Positions 1 through 8,000 of a stretch of DNA of 57,441 nt are shown here, one piece after another. The number at the start of each line of letters is the position of its first letter. Position 1 is the stretch's first letter. This DNA comes from an uncultured Campylobacter sp. (GTDB taxonomy: Bacteria > Actinomycetota > Actinomycetes > Mycobacteriales > Mycobacteriaceae), in the NCBI GenBank assembly GCA_946221035.1, contig CAMIME010000010.1, positions 1 to 57,441 on the forward strand, given 5' to 3'. The notes below the pieces were generated by a model that ran no database searches, had not been told where the DNA came from, and worked only from the letters and a program-made list of their open reading frames with translations. A program made the translations under genes and the position numbers.

Positions 1-600
1 CGAACAACGGCAACCCGACGGTCGTCGTCACGAATAATGCGAACAACAACGGCTCGAACAACTCCGCGGTGGTGACCGGCAACGCGAACCCCGTGATCAC
101 GAACAATGCGAACCCGTCGAACAACGGCAACCCGACGGTCGTCGTCACGAATAATGCGAACAACAACGGCTCCAACAACTCCGCGGTGGTGACCGGCAAC
201 GCGAATCCGGTGATCACCAACAACGCGAACCCGTCGAACATTGCGAACAACAACGGCTCCAACAACTCCGCGGTGGTGACCGGGAACGCAAACCCCGTGA
301 TCACAAACAACGCGAACCCGTCGAACATTGCGAACAACAACGGTTCCAACAACAAGGCGGATGTGTCGGGTAACGCCAACCCCGTCATCACTGGGAACGC
401 CAACCCGGTGATCACCGACAACGCGAACCCGGTGATCACGGGCAACGCTAACCCGGTGATTACTGGAATTGGTAACCCGACGATCGTGGTCACGGACAAC
501 TTCAACCCGCGCGACATTGCCAATAACAACGGCAACAACAACGCGTCGAACAACTCGGCGCAGGTCACGGGCAACGCAAACCCGATCATTACCGGCAACG
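1..600 (+). repeat. In-frame tandem DNA repeats (87/117 bp)
   Basis: The segment ccgcggtggtgaccgg recurs at about 64, 181 and 268, giving repeat lengths of 117 and 87 bp (39 and 29 codons). The longer unit carries an extra 30 bp coding NGNPTVVVTN. Further to the right the repeats decay into shorter copies of about 27-30 bp coding NANPVITG or NANPVITD. All changes are multiples of three, so length variation would keep the frame. Confidence 0.85.
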
Positions 601-1085
601 CGAACGGCGGTCTGTTCGGATCGTCCTCGAGGGGCCGCAGCAACACCGCCCCGACGAACAAAACCGAACCGCAGGCGCAGGAAAACTCGAGCCTGTTCGG
701 CGCGCGTGTCGACGTCTCCGGCGGCTCCTCCGATCCCCGCTGCATCACCGCCCTGGTCGGCCTCGGCCTGCCGCTCTTCCTCGCGATCCCCGCGGGTCTC
801 GCCCAGGACCTCAACCTCCCGGGCCTCGACGAGGCATCAGCCCAGGCAGCTCACGCTTTCAACGACGCTGCCCGCCAGTTCGGCGTCTCCCCGGCTGAGG
901 CTACAGCGGTCATCGGCGGCGCGGCCGGTGTGGTCCTCGCCCTGCTGGCGGCGAGTGCGCTGAGGAACTGCATTCCGTCTGTAAGCGGGATCGACGTGAG
1001 CGGTTCTTCCGGCCCGGCGACGGTCACCGTGACCCAGAAGCCGACGACCGAGGCGGCACCGGTGGTCAAGACCAACGAAGCCTAA
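1..1085 (+). CDS. Asn-rich repeat surface protein, C-terminal membrane hairpin (5' truncated)
   Basis: The reading frame (codons from base 3) is open to the left edge, so the true start and any signal peptide lie outside. About 190 residues are tandem repeats built on ANPVIT, NANPSN and VVTGN blocks with about 10-residue periodicity, which suggests a stacked beta-solenoid, although no family is recognised. A linker rich in Ser, Thr and Gln follows. The C-terminus holds two hydrophobic segments (starting ITALVGLGLPLFLA and AVIGGAAGVVLALLAA), with one Cys just before the first and one just after the second, then a TVTVTQKP tail. There is no LPXTG. The same Cys-TM-TM-Cys ending occurs in three other exported proteins of this window. 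It is probably an exported envelope protein; its function is unknown. A terminator follows at 1100-1132. Confidence 0.8.
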   Translation, partial: NNGNPTVVVTNNANNNGSNNSAVVTGNANPVITNNANPSNNGNPTVVVTNNANNNGSNNSAVVTGNANPVITNNANPSNIANNNGSNNSAVVTGNANPVITNNANPSNIANNNGSNNKADVSGNANPVITGNANPVITDNANPVITGNANPVITGIGNPTIVVTDNFNPRDIANNNGNNNASNNSAQVTGNANPIITGNANGGLFGSSSRGRSNTAPTNKTEPQAQENSSLFGARVDVSGGSSDPRCITALVGLGLPLFLAIPAGLAQDLNLPGLDEASAQAAHAFNDAARQFGVSPAEATAVIGGAAGVVLALLAASALRNCIPSVSGIDVSGSSGPATVTVTQKPTTEAAPVVKTNEA

Positions 1086-1099
1086 GACGAACCACTAGA

Positions 1100-1132
1100 C
1101 CGAGCTACCTTTCCGGGGTGGCTCGGTTTTTT
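1100..1132 (+). terminator. Rho-independent terminator
   Basis: A 10-bp stem, CCGAGCTACC paired with GGTGGCTCGG (one G-T pair), with a short loop and a run of six T at 1127-1132. It lies 15 nt after the stop codon of the repeat surface protein. Confidence 0.9.
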
Positions 1133-1140
1133 AGTGGCGC

Positions 1141-1353
1141 CCCCAGTGACGATCGACATAGCGGGGTCGGTCACCTGGGGAAACGCGGCCCTCCGAGGTA
1201 AAAGATGTCGATCGTCACAAAACCCCGACCCAACGAGTCAGATAGCGGGGGCGACCACCTGGGGAAGGGCGATGTCCCCAGTAACGATCGACATAGCGGG
1301 GTCGGTCACCTGGGGAAACGGAGCCCTCCAAGGCAACAGATGTCAGTCGTTAC
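1141..1353. repeat. Duplicated inverted-repeat element, non-coding
   Basis: Two 78-bp copies, 1141-1218 and 1276-1353, lie 135 bp apart. Each is bounded by inverted arms: in copy 1, gtgacgatcgacat at 1146-1159 pairs perfectly with 1205-1218; in copy 2 the arms 1281-1294 and 1340-1353 differ at two positions. A 26-bp core starting atagcgggg occurs three times (1158, 1242, 1293). In copy 1, ccccagtgac (1141-1150) can instead pair with gtcacctgggg (1170-1180), so two mutually exclusive hairpins exist. It fills most of the gap between the terminator and the tRNA genes. A small MITE-like element or a structured RNA is possible. Confidence 0.7.
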
Positions 1354-1401
1354 AGAACCCCCAGCCGACAAACGAAATACCCACCCCACAAACGAAAAAA
1401 G

Positions 1402-1474
1402 TGCGCCCGGAGGGATTCGAACCCCCAACCTTCTGATCCGTAGTCAGATGCTCTATCCGTTGAGCTACGGGCGC
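1402..1474 (-). tRNA. tRNA-Arg (anticodon ACG)
   Basis: On the minus strand the acceptor GCGCCCG pairs with CGGGCGC. The D-arm AGCTCAACGGATAGAGC, anticodon loop CTACGGA and T-arm GGGGGTTCGAATCCC are all present. CCA is not encoded. It follows tRNA-Ser(GCT) on the same strand and may share its transcript. Confidence 0.95.
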
Positions 1475-1475
1475 G

Positions 1476-1565
1476 TGGCGGAGATGACAGGATTTGAACC
1501 TGCGGCCCCCGCGAGGGGGCAACTCCTTAGCAGGGAGCCCCATTCGGCCACTCTGGCACATCTCC
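1476..1565 (-). tRNA. tRNA-Ser (anticodon GCT)
   Basis: The acceptor GGAGATG pairs with CATCTCC, there is a long variable arm, the anticodon loop is CTGCTAA and the T-loop GTTCAAATC. GCCA at the 3' end is encoded (1476-1479). It lies immediately upstream of tRNA-Arg. Confidence 0.95.
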
Positions 1566-1621
1566 AGCGCTCGTTACACCCTACCCGCCGCGCATGCCCG
1601 CGACCAAATAGCGGAAAAATA

Positions 1622-1627
1622 TATAAT
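1622..1627 (+). promoter_or_regulatory. -10 box TATAAT for a leaderless gene
   Basis: A perfect TATAAT is followed by 7 nt and then the ATG at 1635. No Shine-Dalgarno sequence is present, so transcription should begin at or next to the start codon. Confidence 0.65.
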
Positions 1628-1634
1628 CGGCCGC

Positions 1635-2147
1635 ATGAAAATCAACACCTGGCTCACCTCCGGCCTCGCCGCCCGTGACAACGCAAACACCCCCGCCGAC
1701 TACCTTGTTTGGTTCCCCGCTGACGTGAATACGCTGACCCCCGCTCCGCTCGTGGGCGAGAGCGAATCGGTCCCCTTCTTCCTCACCCCGAAGACCTCGG
1801 CGCTGCGCGGCGCCGACGCCGGCATCGTGCTCCTCGGCGTCCCGCTGGGCGAGCTCAAGGGCAGCTGGCGTTTCGACGACCGGTCCGGCGCTTCCGCCGA
1901 CGGCCAATCCGCCGAGTCGGTAGATGACGTGCAGGCGATCCTGGACAAGAACTTCGCGTACCGCGACAACGGTTCGGCCGTGGTGCAGCTGCGCGGAAAC
2001 TTCCCCATCGAGCAGGTGCAGGTCGTGGCCGGTCAGAACCGCCCGGACACGAAGCGCGCGATCGAGATTTTCAAGGGCGTGGGCTGCGACTTCGAGGGCG
2101 AGCGCCAGTTCCACACCATGCCGGAGCTCTTCCCCGACGAGGTCTAG
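1635..2147 (+). CDS. Conserved-looking hypothetical protein, 170 aa
   Basis: I do not recognise the family. The ATG at 1635 is chosen because the frame further upstream runs through the tRNA-Ser gene and because a TATAAT box sits 7 nt before it. The product looks soluble: it has no signal peptide or membrane segment and is acidic, with an N-terminal part LTSGLAARDN and a C-terminal TKRAIEIFKGVGCDF helix. It is separated by 14 bp from the convergent RraA-family gene. Codon use matches its neighbours, so it is probably a real cytoplasmic protein of unknown role. Confidence 0.75.
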   Translation: MKINTWLTSGLAARDNANTPADYLVWFPADVNTLTPAPLVGESESVPFFLTPKTSALRGADAGIVLLGVPLGELKGSWRFDDRSGASADGQSAESVDDVQAILDKNFAYRDNGSAVVQLRGNFPIEQVQVVAGQNRPDTKRAIEIFKGVGCDFEGERQFHTMPELFPDEV

Positions 2148-2161
2148 GCCCTAAACCAGAA

Positions 2162-2806
2162 CTAGCGGTCCTTGGCGGGTTTCCACTCGTTGCCAATTTT
2201 GGCCACGAGTTCCGCCTCGGACTCTTTCTTTTTCTCCACCCCGTCCAGCACCTCCTGCACCCGGTCGTGGGGGACGACGGTGACGCCGTCCGCGTCGGCG
2301 ACGATGATGTCGCCGGAGCGCACGACCGTCGAGTCGCAGGCGATGGGGTAACCGACCTCGCCGGGACCGTTCTTCGTGGGCCCAAGCGGGGAGCGGTCGG
2401 TGGCGTAGATGTGGAGGCCGCACTCCTTGAGGTCCGCGAGATCGCGCACCGGCCCGTCCACCACGGCACCCACGACGCCGGCGGCGCGCATCATCTGCCC
2501 CAACTGCCCGCCCAGGATGGCGGCGCCGAAGGACCCGCGCGCGTTGATCACCAGCACGTCGCCCGGCAGCGCCTCGTCCATCGCCCGCCACACCGCGAGG
2601 TTGTCCCCGGGTTGCACGGATACGGTCAGGGCGCTGCCGACCATGGTGCCCTCCCCCACTAAGCGGCGGATCCGGCCGGACATGGTGGTCAGGTGGTTGA
2701 GGGTGTCGCCGATGAGGGCGGACTCGGAGCCGTCGAAAAGCGGAAGCTCTTTAGGGCGGTCCCAGGTGGTGACGCGGATGTTTGAGGTGTCGGCATCGAT
2801 GATCAT
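2162..2806 (-). CDS. RraA-family protein (HMG/oxaloacetate aldolase-like)
   Basis: 214 aa. It carries the family hallmarks GGQLGQMMRAAG (about residues 99-110) and GAVVDGPVRD (113-122); the Asp and the Arg-Asp pair bind metal and substrate in the class II 4-hydroxy-4-methyl-2-oxoglutarate aldolase/oxaloacetate decarboxylase family. It is longer than the RNase E regulator RraA of E. coli (about 160 aa) because of an extra N-terminal part and a Glu/Lys-rich C-terminal helix, so the metabolic aldolase assignment is more likely than RNase regulation. The start is ATG 2806; frames upstream run into the divergent ATPase gene. No pathway partner is visible. Confidence 0.85.
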   Translation of the reverse strand: MIIDADTSNIRVTTWDRPKELPLFDGSESALIGDTLNHLTTMSGRIRRLVGEGTMVGSALTVSVQPGDNLAVWRAMDEALPGDVLVINARGSFGAAILGGQLGQMMRAAGVVGAVVDGPVRDLADLKECGLHIYATDRSPLGPTKNGPGEVGYPIACDSTVVRSGDIIVADADGVTVVPHDRVQEVLDGVEKKKESEAELVAKIGNEWKPAKDR

Positions 2807-2861
2807 GGCCGCCAGGGTAGCCTGGTAGCGACATTCTAAGCAGCGTGGAAGGGCTCGGACA

Positions 2862-4196
2862 ATGGCGGGAATGCGTCCAGAATGGCAGGTAAATTCGCTC
2901 CACCTCAAGAACTTCCGAGCGTTCGAAGAGCTTGAACTCACATTTGGCAGGGAAGTCACTCTGCTAATCGGGCGCAACGGCTCGGGAAAGACGACGGTAT
3001 TGGACGCGCTAGCCATCGCGTTGCGCGAGCCGGTTCGAGAGCTTGGGGGGCAAACACCTGATACGCGCAACATCAAGCCGAGCGACGCTCGCCAGCTTAT
3101 CGACGGGCCTGACAGCCTCAACGACATCGCTAGCGTCGAACCGGTTTACCCCTGCAGCGTAAGCATTGAGGGAGTATTCGACGATAAATTGATGGGGTGG
3201 GAGCGAACGCTAGCGGGCCGCAGAAGTCGTACTACCACTGCCCCGAAACCTATCCGGCAACACTTCCAGACGATTGGGGATGCCGCTTCCGCGAAAGACG
3301 GCGGGGACGACATTAAACTCCCAGTGATTGCCTATTACGGTGTCGAAAGAATGATGAGCGAAGTCAACGCCTCGAAGAACTTGCGCTTTTCTCGACGAGG
3401 GTCGTACGACTGGGCTCTTGACCCGCGCTCCGCGCTCAAACACACGTCGAGCTACTTGAGGAAACTCGATGAGCAAATCACTCGCGCCGCCAAATTTGGC
3501 GATGCGGAACCGGTCGTGGCCATGCGGCAGTACCGCGCCATGGAACGCGCCGCTGAGGCGATGCTTGAGCCTCTTGGTTGGAAGTCGCTGAGATGGAATC
3601 CCACCGCAAACGATTTCGTCATGATGCACCGCCAACATGGGGTTCGGCCGCTGCACGAACTGCCATCGGGCGCCAAGATCGCCGTCGGCCTTGCACTCGA
3701 CATCGCGGCACGGATGACCCGCGCGAACCCTCAGCTCGATTTGAACGAAGTTCTCTCCACGACGCAGGGCATCGTGCTCGTCGACGAAATCGACCTACAC
3801 CTCCACCCCAGTTGGCAAAAAACTGTAGTTCCACAGCTGCGGGATACATTCCCTGCGATCCAATGGGTTATGACCACGCACAGCCCGCAAGTCATCGGCT
3901 CAGTTGAAGCCGACAACATCCGCAGAATAGAAGAAGACGGGGAAGTACTCATTCCGCCGTACGCGGAAGGTCTGAAACCCGAAGTTGTGCTGGAGCAGAT
4001 TCAAGGGACCTCACCGGAGCCAGTAACCCCAATCACCGGGACGCTCGAAAGGTACATGGACTTGGTCTACGACGGCGAAGGCCTTTCCCCTGCTGCACTG
4101 CAGATGAGGGAAGAGTTGGATTCATCACTCGGTGGCGCCGAGTGGGTCGATGAACTGCGCAGGGCCGACGCTGTTCTTGCGTTTGAGAAGGTATGA
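2862..4196 (+). CDS. ptuA: AAA/ABC-type ATPase, Septu PtuA-like
   Basis: 444 aa, predicted cytoplasmic ATPase of an SMC/OLD-like ABC ATPase type. Walker A GRNGSGKTT is at residues 37-45, a signature-like LPSGAK at 267-272, Walker B IVLVDEID at 304-311 and the switch histidine in TTHSPQV at 338-344. It overlaps the next gene, an HNH nuclease, by ATGA (4193-4196), so the two are translationally coupled. This pair, in this order and at these sizes, is the Septu anti-phage arrangement (PtuA + PtuB). No reverse transcriptase or retron RNA is seen beside it. The DNA is visibly less GC-rich than its neighbours, which suggests horizontal gain. Start ATG 2862 follows GGAAGGG at about 10 nt; ATG 2871 is an alternative. 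Confidence 0.85.
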   Translation: MAGMRPEWQVNSLHLKNFRAFEELELTFGREVTLLIGRNGSGKTTVLDALAIALREPVRELGGQTPDTRNIKPSDARQLIDGPDSLNDIASVEPVYPCSVSIEGVFDDKLMGWERTLAGRRSRTTTAPKPIRQHFQTIGDAASAKDGGDDIKLPVIAYYGVERMMSEVNASKNLRFSRRGSYDWALDPRSALKHTSSYLRKLDEQITRAAKFGDAEPVVAMRQYRAMERAAEAMLEPLGWKSLRWNPTANDFVMMHRQHGVRPLHELPSGAKIAVGLALDIAARMTRANPQLDLNEVLSTTQGIVLVDEIDLHLHPSWQKTVVPQLRDTFPAIQWVMTTHSPQVIGSVEADNIRRIEEDGEVLIPPYAEGLKPEVVLEQIQGTSPEPVTPITGTLERYMDLVYDGEGLSPAALQMREELDSSLGGAEWVDELRRADAVLAFEKV

Positions 4197-4927
4197 CGAT
4201 GTTCCGACATCGCGTCCTCGAACCGGATCCACTGCTTCTGAAGTTGCCTGAGTGGCACACCACATGGGACTTCGGCAGGGGCGAGAAACAGGCATTGCAG
4301 CAATTTTTGTGGGAACGCCAGAACGGGCGGTGCTCGTACTGCGAGACGAAGCTTGTTCAGGGAAAGACACGGATAGAACACTTCCATCCACGTTCGCTGT
4401 ACTCTTTGGACGATGAGTGCGTGTCACGCCTCGGAAGCGAACCTGATCCGAGCGTTTTGTTCTCCTTGAACAACCTCATGTTGTGCTGCGATGGCCGGGA
4501 GGGTCAGGTTCCAAGGGGAGACACCATCTGTGACAAGCACAAAGAGGATGCGCACATCTGCGCTGAGTTATACAATCCGGCGACGAGCCCGTTCCCCAGT
4601 TTGGTCCACGTTAGCCGTTCTGGCAGGGTGATGCCGGCTCACTACCCGTCTTCAGTATGGACCGCGCAAGAGGTTCTCGACGCCGTATTGAACCTTAACG
4701 ACAGCGCGCTGGAACGGCGCCGCAACGATCTCTACATCGCCTTGTTGGGCAATGCCTCTGTTCTTGCAAAAGCATCGGAAGACATGGGGGCCGACATGAT
4801 GGCTTTTTGGAATGGACAAGCTGCGAGGATGAATGAGCTTGCCGAAACCGAGCCTTTCGCGTCGGTCTACCTCAGCGTGGCGGCAGAATTTCGGGCTAAG
4901 GCCCAGGCTGTGCAGAAGAATCAGTGA
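4193..4927 (+). CDS. ptuB: HNH endonuclease, Septu PtuB-like (TIGR02646-type)
   Basis: 244 aa. It has a Cys-x2-Cys pair (C47, C50 in RCSYC), the HNH core IEHFHPR (61-67), NNLMLCC (93-99) and CDKHK (113-117), the layout of the TIGR02646/PtuB nucleases. In Septu systems PtuB is the nuclease effector held by the PtuA ATPase and released or activated upon infection. The start overlaps the ptuA stop by 4 nt. The C-terminal half is helical with no recognised domain. Its GC content and codon use resemble ptuA rather than the flanking genes. It is the last gene before a strong bidirectional terminator. Confidence 0.85.
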   Translation: MTMFRHRVLEPDPLLLKLPEWHTTWDFGRGEKQALQQFLWERQNGRCSYCETKLVQGKTRIEHFHPRSLYSLDDECVSRLGSEPDPSVLFSLNNLMLCCDGREGQVPRGDTICDKHKEDAHICAELYNPATSPFPSLVHVSRSGRVMPAHYPSSVWTAQEVLDAVLNLNDSALERRRNDLYIALLGNASVLAKASEDMGADMMAFWNGQAARMNELAETEPFASVYLSVAAEFRAKAQAVQKNQ

Positions 4928-4992
4928 TTGAGACTTTCCAGGGTACTGCGCATCGGCGCTGACAGACCGATGAACTCCATCGATTAGCCACA

Positions 4993-5028
4993 AAAGTGCC
5001 CGCCAGCGACACGGCTGGCGGGCACTTT
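4993..5028. terminator. Bidirectional rho-independent terminator
   Basis: A 15-bp perfect stem, AAAGTGCCCGCCAGC paired with GCTGGCGGGCACTTT, with a 6-nt loop. A-rich and T-rich flanks let it work for the Septu pair from the left and for the giant surface protein gene from the right. Confidence 0.9.
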
Positions 5029-5039
5029 GTCACCTCATG

Positions 5040-8000
5040 CTACGGCTTCGGAGTGGGCTCCGTAGAGGTCGTAGACGTGGTGGACGTCGTGGTCGGCGCA
5101 GTGGTCGGGGCTGCACCGCCGCGGCGCGAGGACGCGGTCTTGGCCTCGCCCGGCTCGTTGGAGCACCAGTCGTAGATGATGGTGCCGGCCGCGATCAGCC
5201 CGAGCACACCGGCAGCGATGCCGCCGAGGCGCTGGATGTTCGGGTCGGCAGCCATCTGCTGCAGCTGGCGGTTCGCCGCGTCGATCTGGGCACGGAACTC
5301 CGCGAACGGATCCTCGCGGTCTGCGCCGCGGCCGCCGTCGCCCCACTCCGGGGTGTCACGACGGAAGGCACCCTGCAGCTGAGCGTTGAGCTGGTTCAGC
5401 TGCTCGTTCACCGCACCCATGTACGGGCGGGCAAGCTCGCCGCCGACTGCACCGATCAGCGCGATCGGCGCCAGGTACAGGTACGGCGACTGGGTCGCGT
5501 TCGCCCAGCACTTGGCCAGGAAGTCGTTGGAGGACTGGACCTGAACTTCGGTGGTGTTGGTCACCGGGGTCTCGGTCACGGTGACGGTGGCCGGGGTGCC
5601 CGGGATGGAGGAACCGCGCTCGACCTCGAGGTCGAAACCGAGGTTCGTGGGCAACTCGCGGTTCACCTTGGCGGTGACGGTGACGTTGCCGTCCTTGTCC
5701 AGCGTCGCACCCTTCGGCAGGTTAATCACCTGGTAACCGCGCGGGATGATGTAGGTGACGGTGTACTCGGTATCTGGGGTGAGGTCCGTGATGGTCCACG
5801 AGCCACCCTTGTCCGAGGTGGAAGTGCGCACCGGCTCGTCCACACCCGCCGGCGGGGTCGCACGCACGATGACGTTCTCCACACCCTCGCGCGAGCCGTC
5901 CGGGTTATTGATCACGATGGATCCGCCGAACTGGCCCGGCTGCACCGGCTTGTCCGTGGGGACGCGCTTGATACCGAGGTCGTAGTCCAGGTTCGTCGCA
6001 CCCGGCTTCAGGGTGACCGTCTCAGCCGGGGTGTTGGTGCGGGTCCAACCCTCGGGCGTCACGAACTCAACGCGGTACTCCGTGTTCGGGGTAAGCCCCT
6101 CGACGGTCCACTTGCCGTTCTCGTCCGTGTAGGTGGTGCGCGTCGGCTCGCCGTCGCGTGCAACCTTCACAATCACGTTGGGCACACCCTTCTCACCCTC
6201 ATCCTGCTTGCCGTCGCCGTTGGTGTCTTCCCACACGCGGTCGCCGACGGTGCCCGGACGCAGGACGCCGAGGTCGATGTCATCCTTCTTCTCGCCAGGC
6301 TTAACGACGATGCTCCGCTCGACCTGCTCGGGAACACTTGGCACGCGGTCCGTCTCAAACTTCACGGTGTAGTCGCCCGGCTGGACGACGAGCTGCCAGT
6401 TACCGTCCTTGTCAGTGACGGTGCGCTGTTCCTCGCCATCCTTGCCCGTGACAATCACGGTGACGTTCGGCACGCCCTCGTTCTCGTCCGGATCCTGCTT
6501 GCCGTCGCCGTTGTTGTCGATGTAGACCTTGTCGCCGATGATCGCGGTGTTCTCATCCGTGACGACGACCTTGTTGGTCGTGGTCTTGACGACGGTCTCC
6601 TTGACCGTGGTCGGGACCTCCTTCACGGTCTCCACAACAGAGGTTTCCGTGATCGTTGTCGGCGTGCCGTTGACTGTGGTGGTGACCTCGTTGGTGACAG
6701 TCTCCTTGACCGTGGTCGGGATCGTCTCGGTCTTGGTTACCTCAACGTTCTTGGTCGCCGTTGTCGTGGTCGTCGTCGGTTCACAGTCGCACGGGGTGGA
6801 GGTTACCTCGGTGACGGTCTCCTTAGTGGTTTCCGTCGTTGTGGTCGGCGACGGCTTGTACAGGCCAAGGTCGTATGAGGTGTTGTTCTCACCCGACTTC
6901 AGCGCTGCGACGGTGTCGGACAGGCCGTTAGAGTCCTTCGCCGCATCGCCCTTCTTCGACGGCGAGACGGAGTATCCGTCTGGCGCATCGAATTCGACGC
7001 GGTACTCGACACCCGGAGTCAGGCCATCGATGCGCCAGTTGCCGTCGTTGCCAGTCGTAGTCTCGCGCACATCTTCACCCGGGCGGGAGACGCGGACCAC
7101 GACGTCCTTAACGCCAGTCGTCTCGTCATCGTCCTGGATGCCGTTCGCCTTATTGGAGTCCTTGCCCTCGTCGAGCCACACACGGTCACCGACGGAAGCG
7201 GAAACCACACCGAGGTCGTAGGTCGAGTTGTACTCGCCCGACTTCAGGGTGACGGTGCTGGTGACCTCGTTGGAATCCTTGCCTCGGTCATTGCCCTGAA
7301 CCGGCTTGGTCACCGTCGTGTCATTCGGAAGGGTGAAGGTCACCGTGTACTCGACACCCGGCGTCAGGCCGTCGATACGCCAGTTGCCTTTAGAATCCGT
7401 CGTGGTGGTGCGAGGATCCTCACCACCGCCAGTCACCTCGACGGTAATGCCCGGCACGCCGTTCTTCTCGTCATCGCCCTGGATGCCATCCGCATTCTCA
7501 TCGACCCAGACGCGGTCACCAACAGAGGCCTTCTCCGGATCCTGAACCTTGATCAGGCCGAAGTCGTAGGTGGTGTTGTTCTCACCCGGGGTCAACGTGA
7601 CCGTGTCGCCTTGCTTGTTCGAGTCCTTAGCGCGGTCGTTCCCCCGGTTCGGATCGGTCGGCTTGTACCCGGCAGGCGGGGTAAAGGTGACGGTGTATTC
7701 GACGCCAGGGGTGAGACCGGTGACGCTCCACTTGCCGTTTTCATCCGTCGATGTCGTGTGGGTTTCACCGTTACCGGTCACCTTCATAATCGTGCCCGGA
7801 ACCGGCGGCTCTCCCGGATCCTGCACACCGTTACTGTTGGTGTCCTCCCACACGAAGTCACCCAGCGATGCCGTCTGAATCACGCCCAAGTCGTACGTCG
7901 GGTTGTCTTCACCCGGAGCGAGTTTCACCGTCGAACGCAACCCATTGGAATCCGCCGCGCGATTGTCACCAGCAAGCGCCTGCGTCGCCTTGTAGCCCTC

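Noticed and set aside
1..600. Possible CRISPR array in the direct repeats
   Set aside because: The repeats are in one reading frame, vary in length by multiples of three and have no unique spacers; they encode a repeat protein.
1134..1436. Open frame of 100 codons over the inverted-repeat element
   Set aside because: It reads through the structured repeats and into the tRNA-Arg gene, lacks a ribosome-binding site, and its internal amino-acid repeats simply reflect the DNA repeats.
2862..4927. Retron (type I with PtuA/PtuB effectors)
   Set aside because: No reverse transcriptase gene and no msr/msd-like inverted repeats are found next to the pair.
5037..6878. 613-codon frame opposite the giant surface protein
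   Set aside because: Arg/Val/Gly-rich shadow frame caused by GC-biased third positions; no start signal, and the minus-strand gene has clear domains and a signal peptide.
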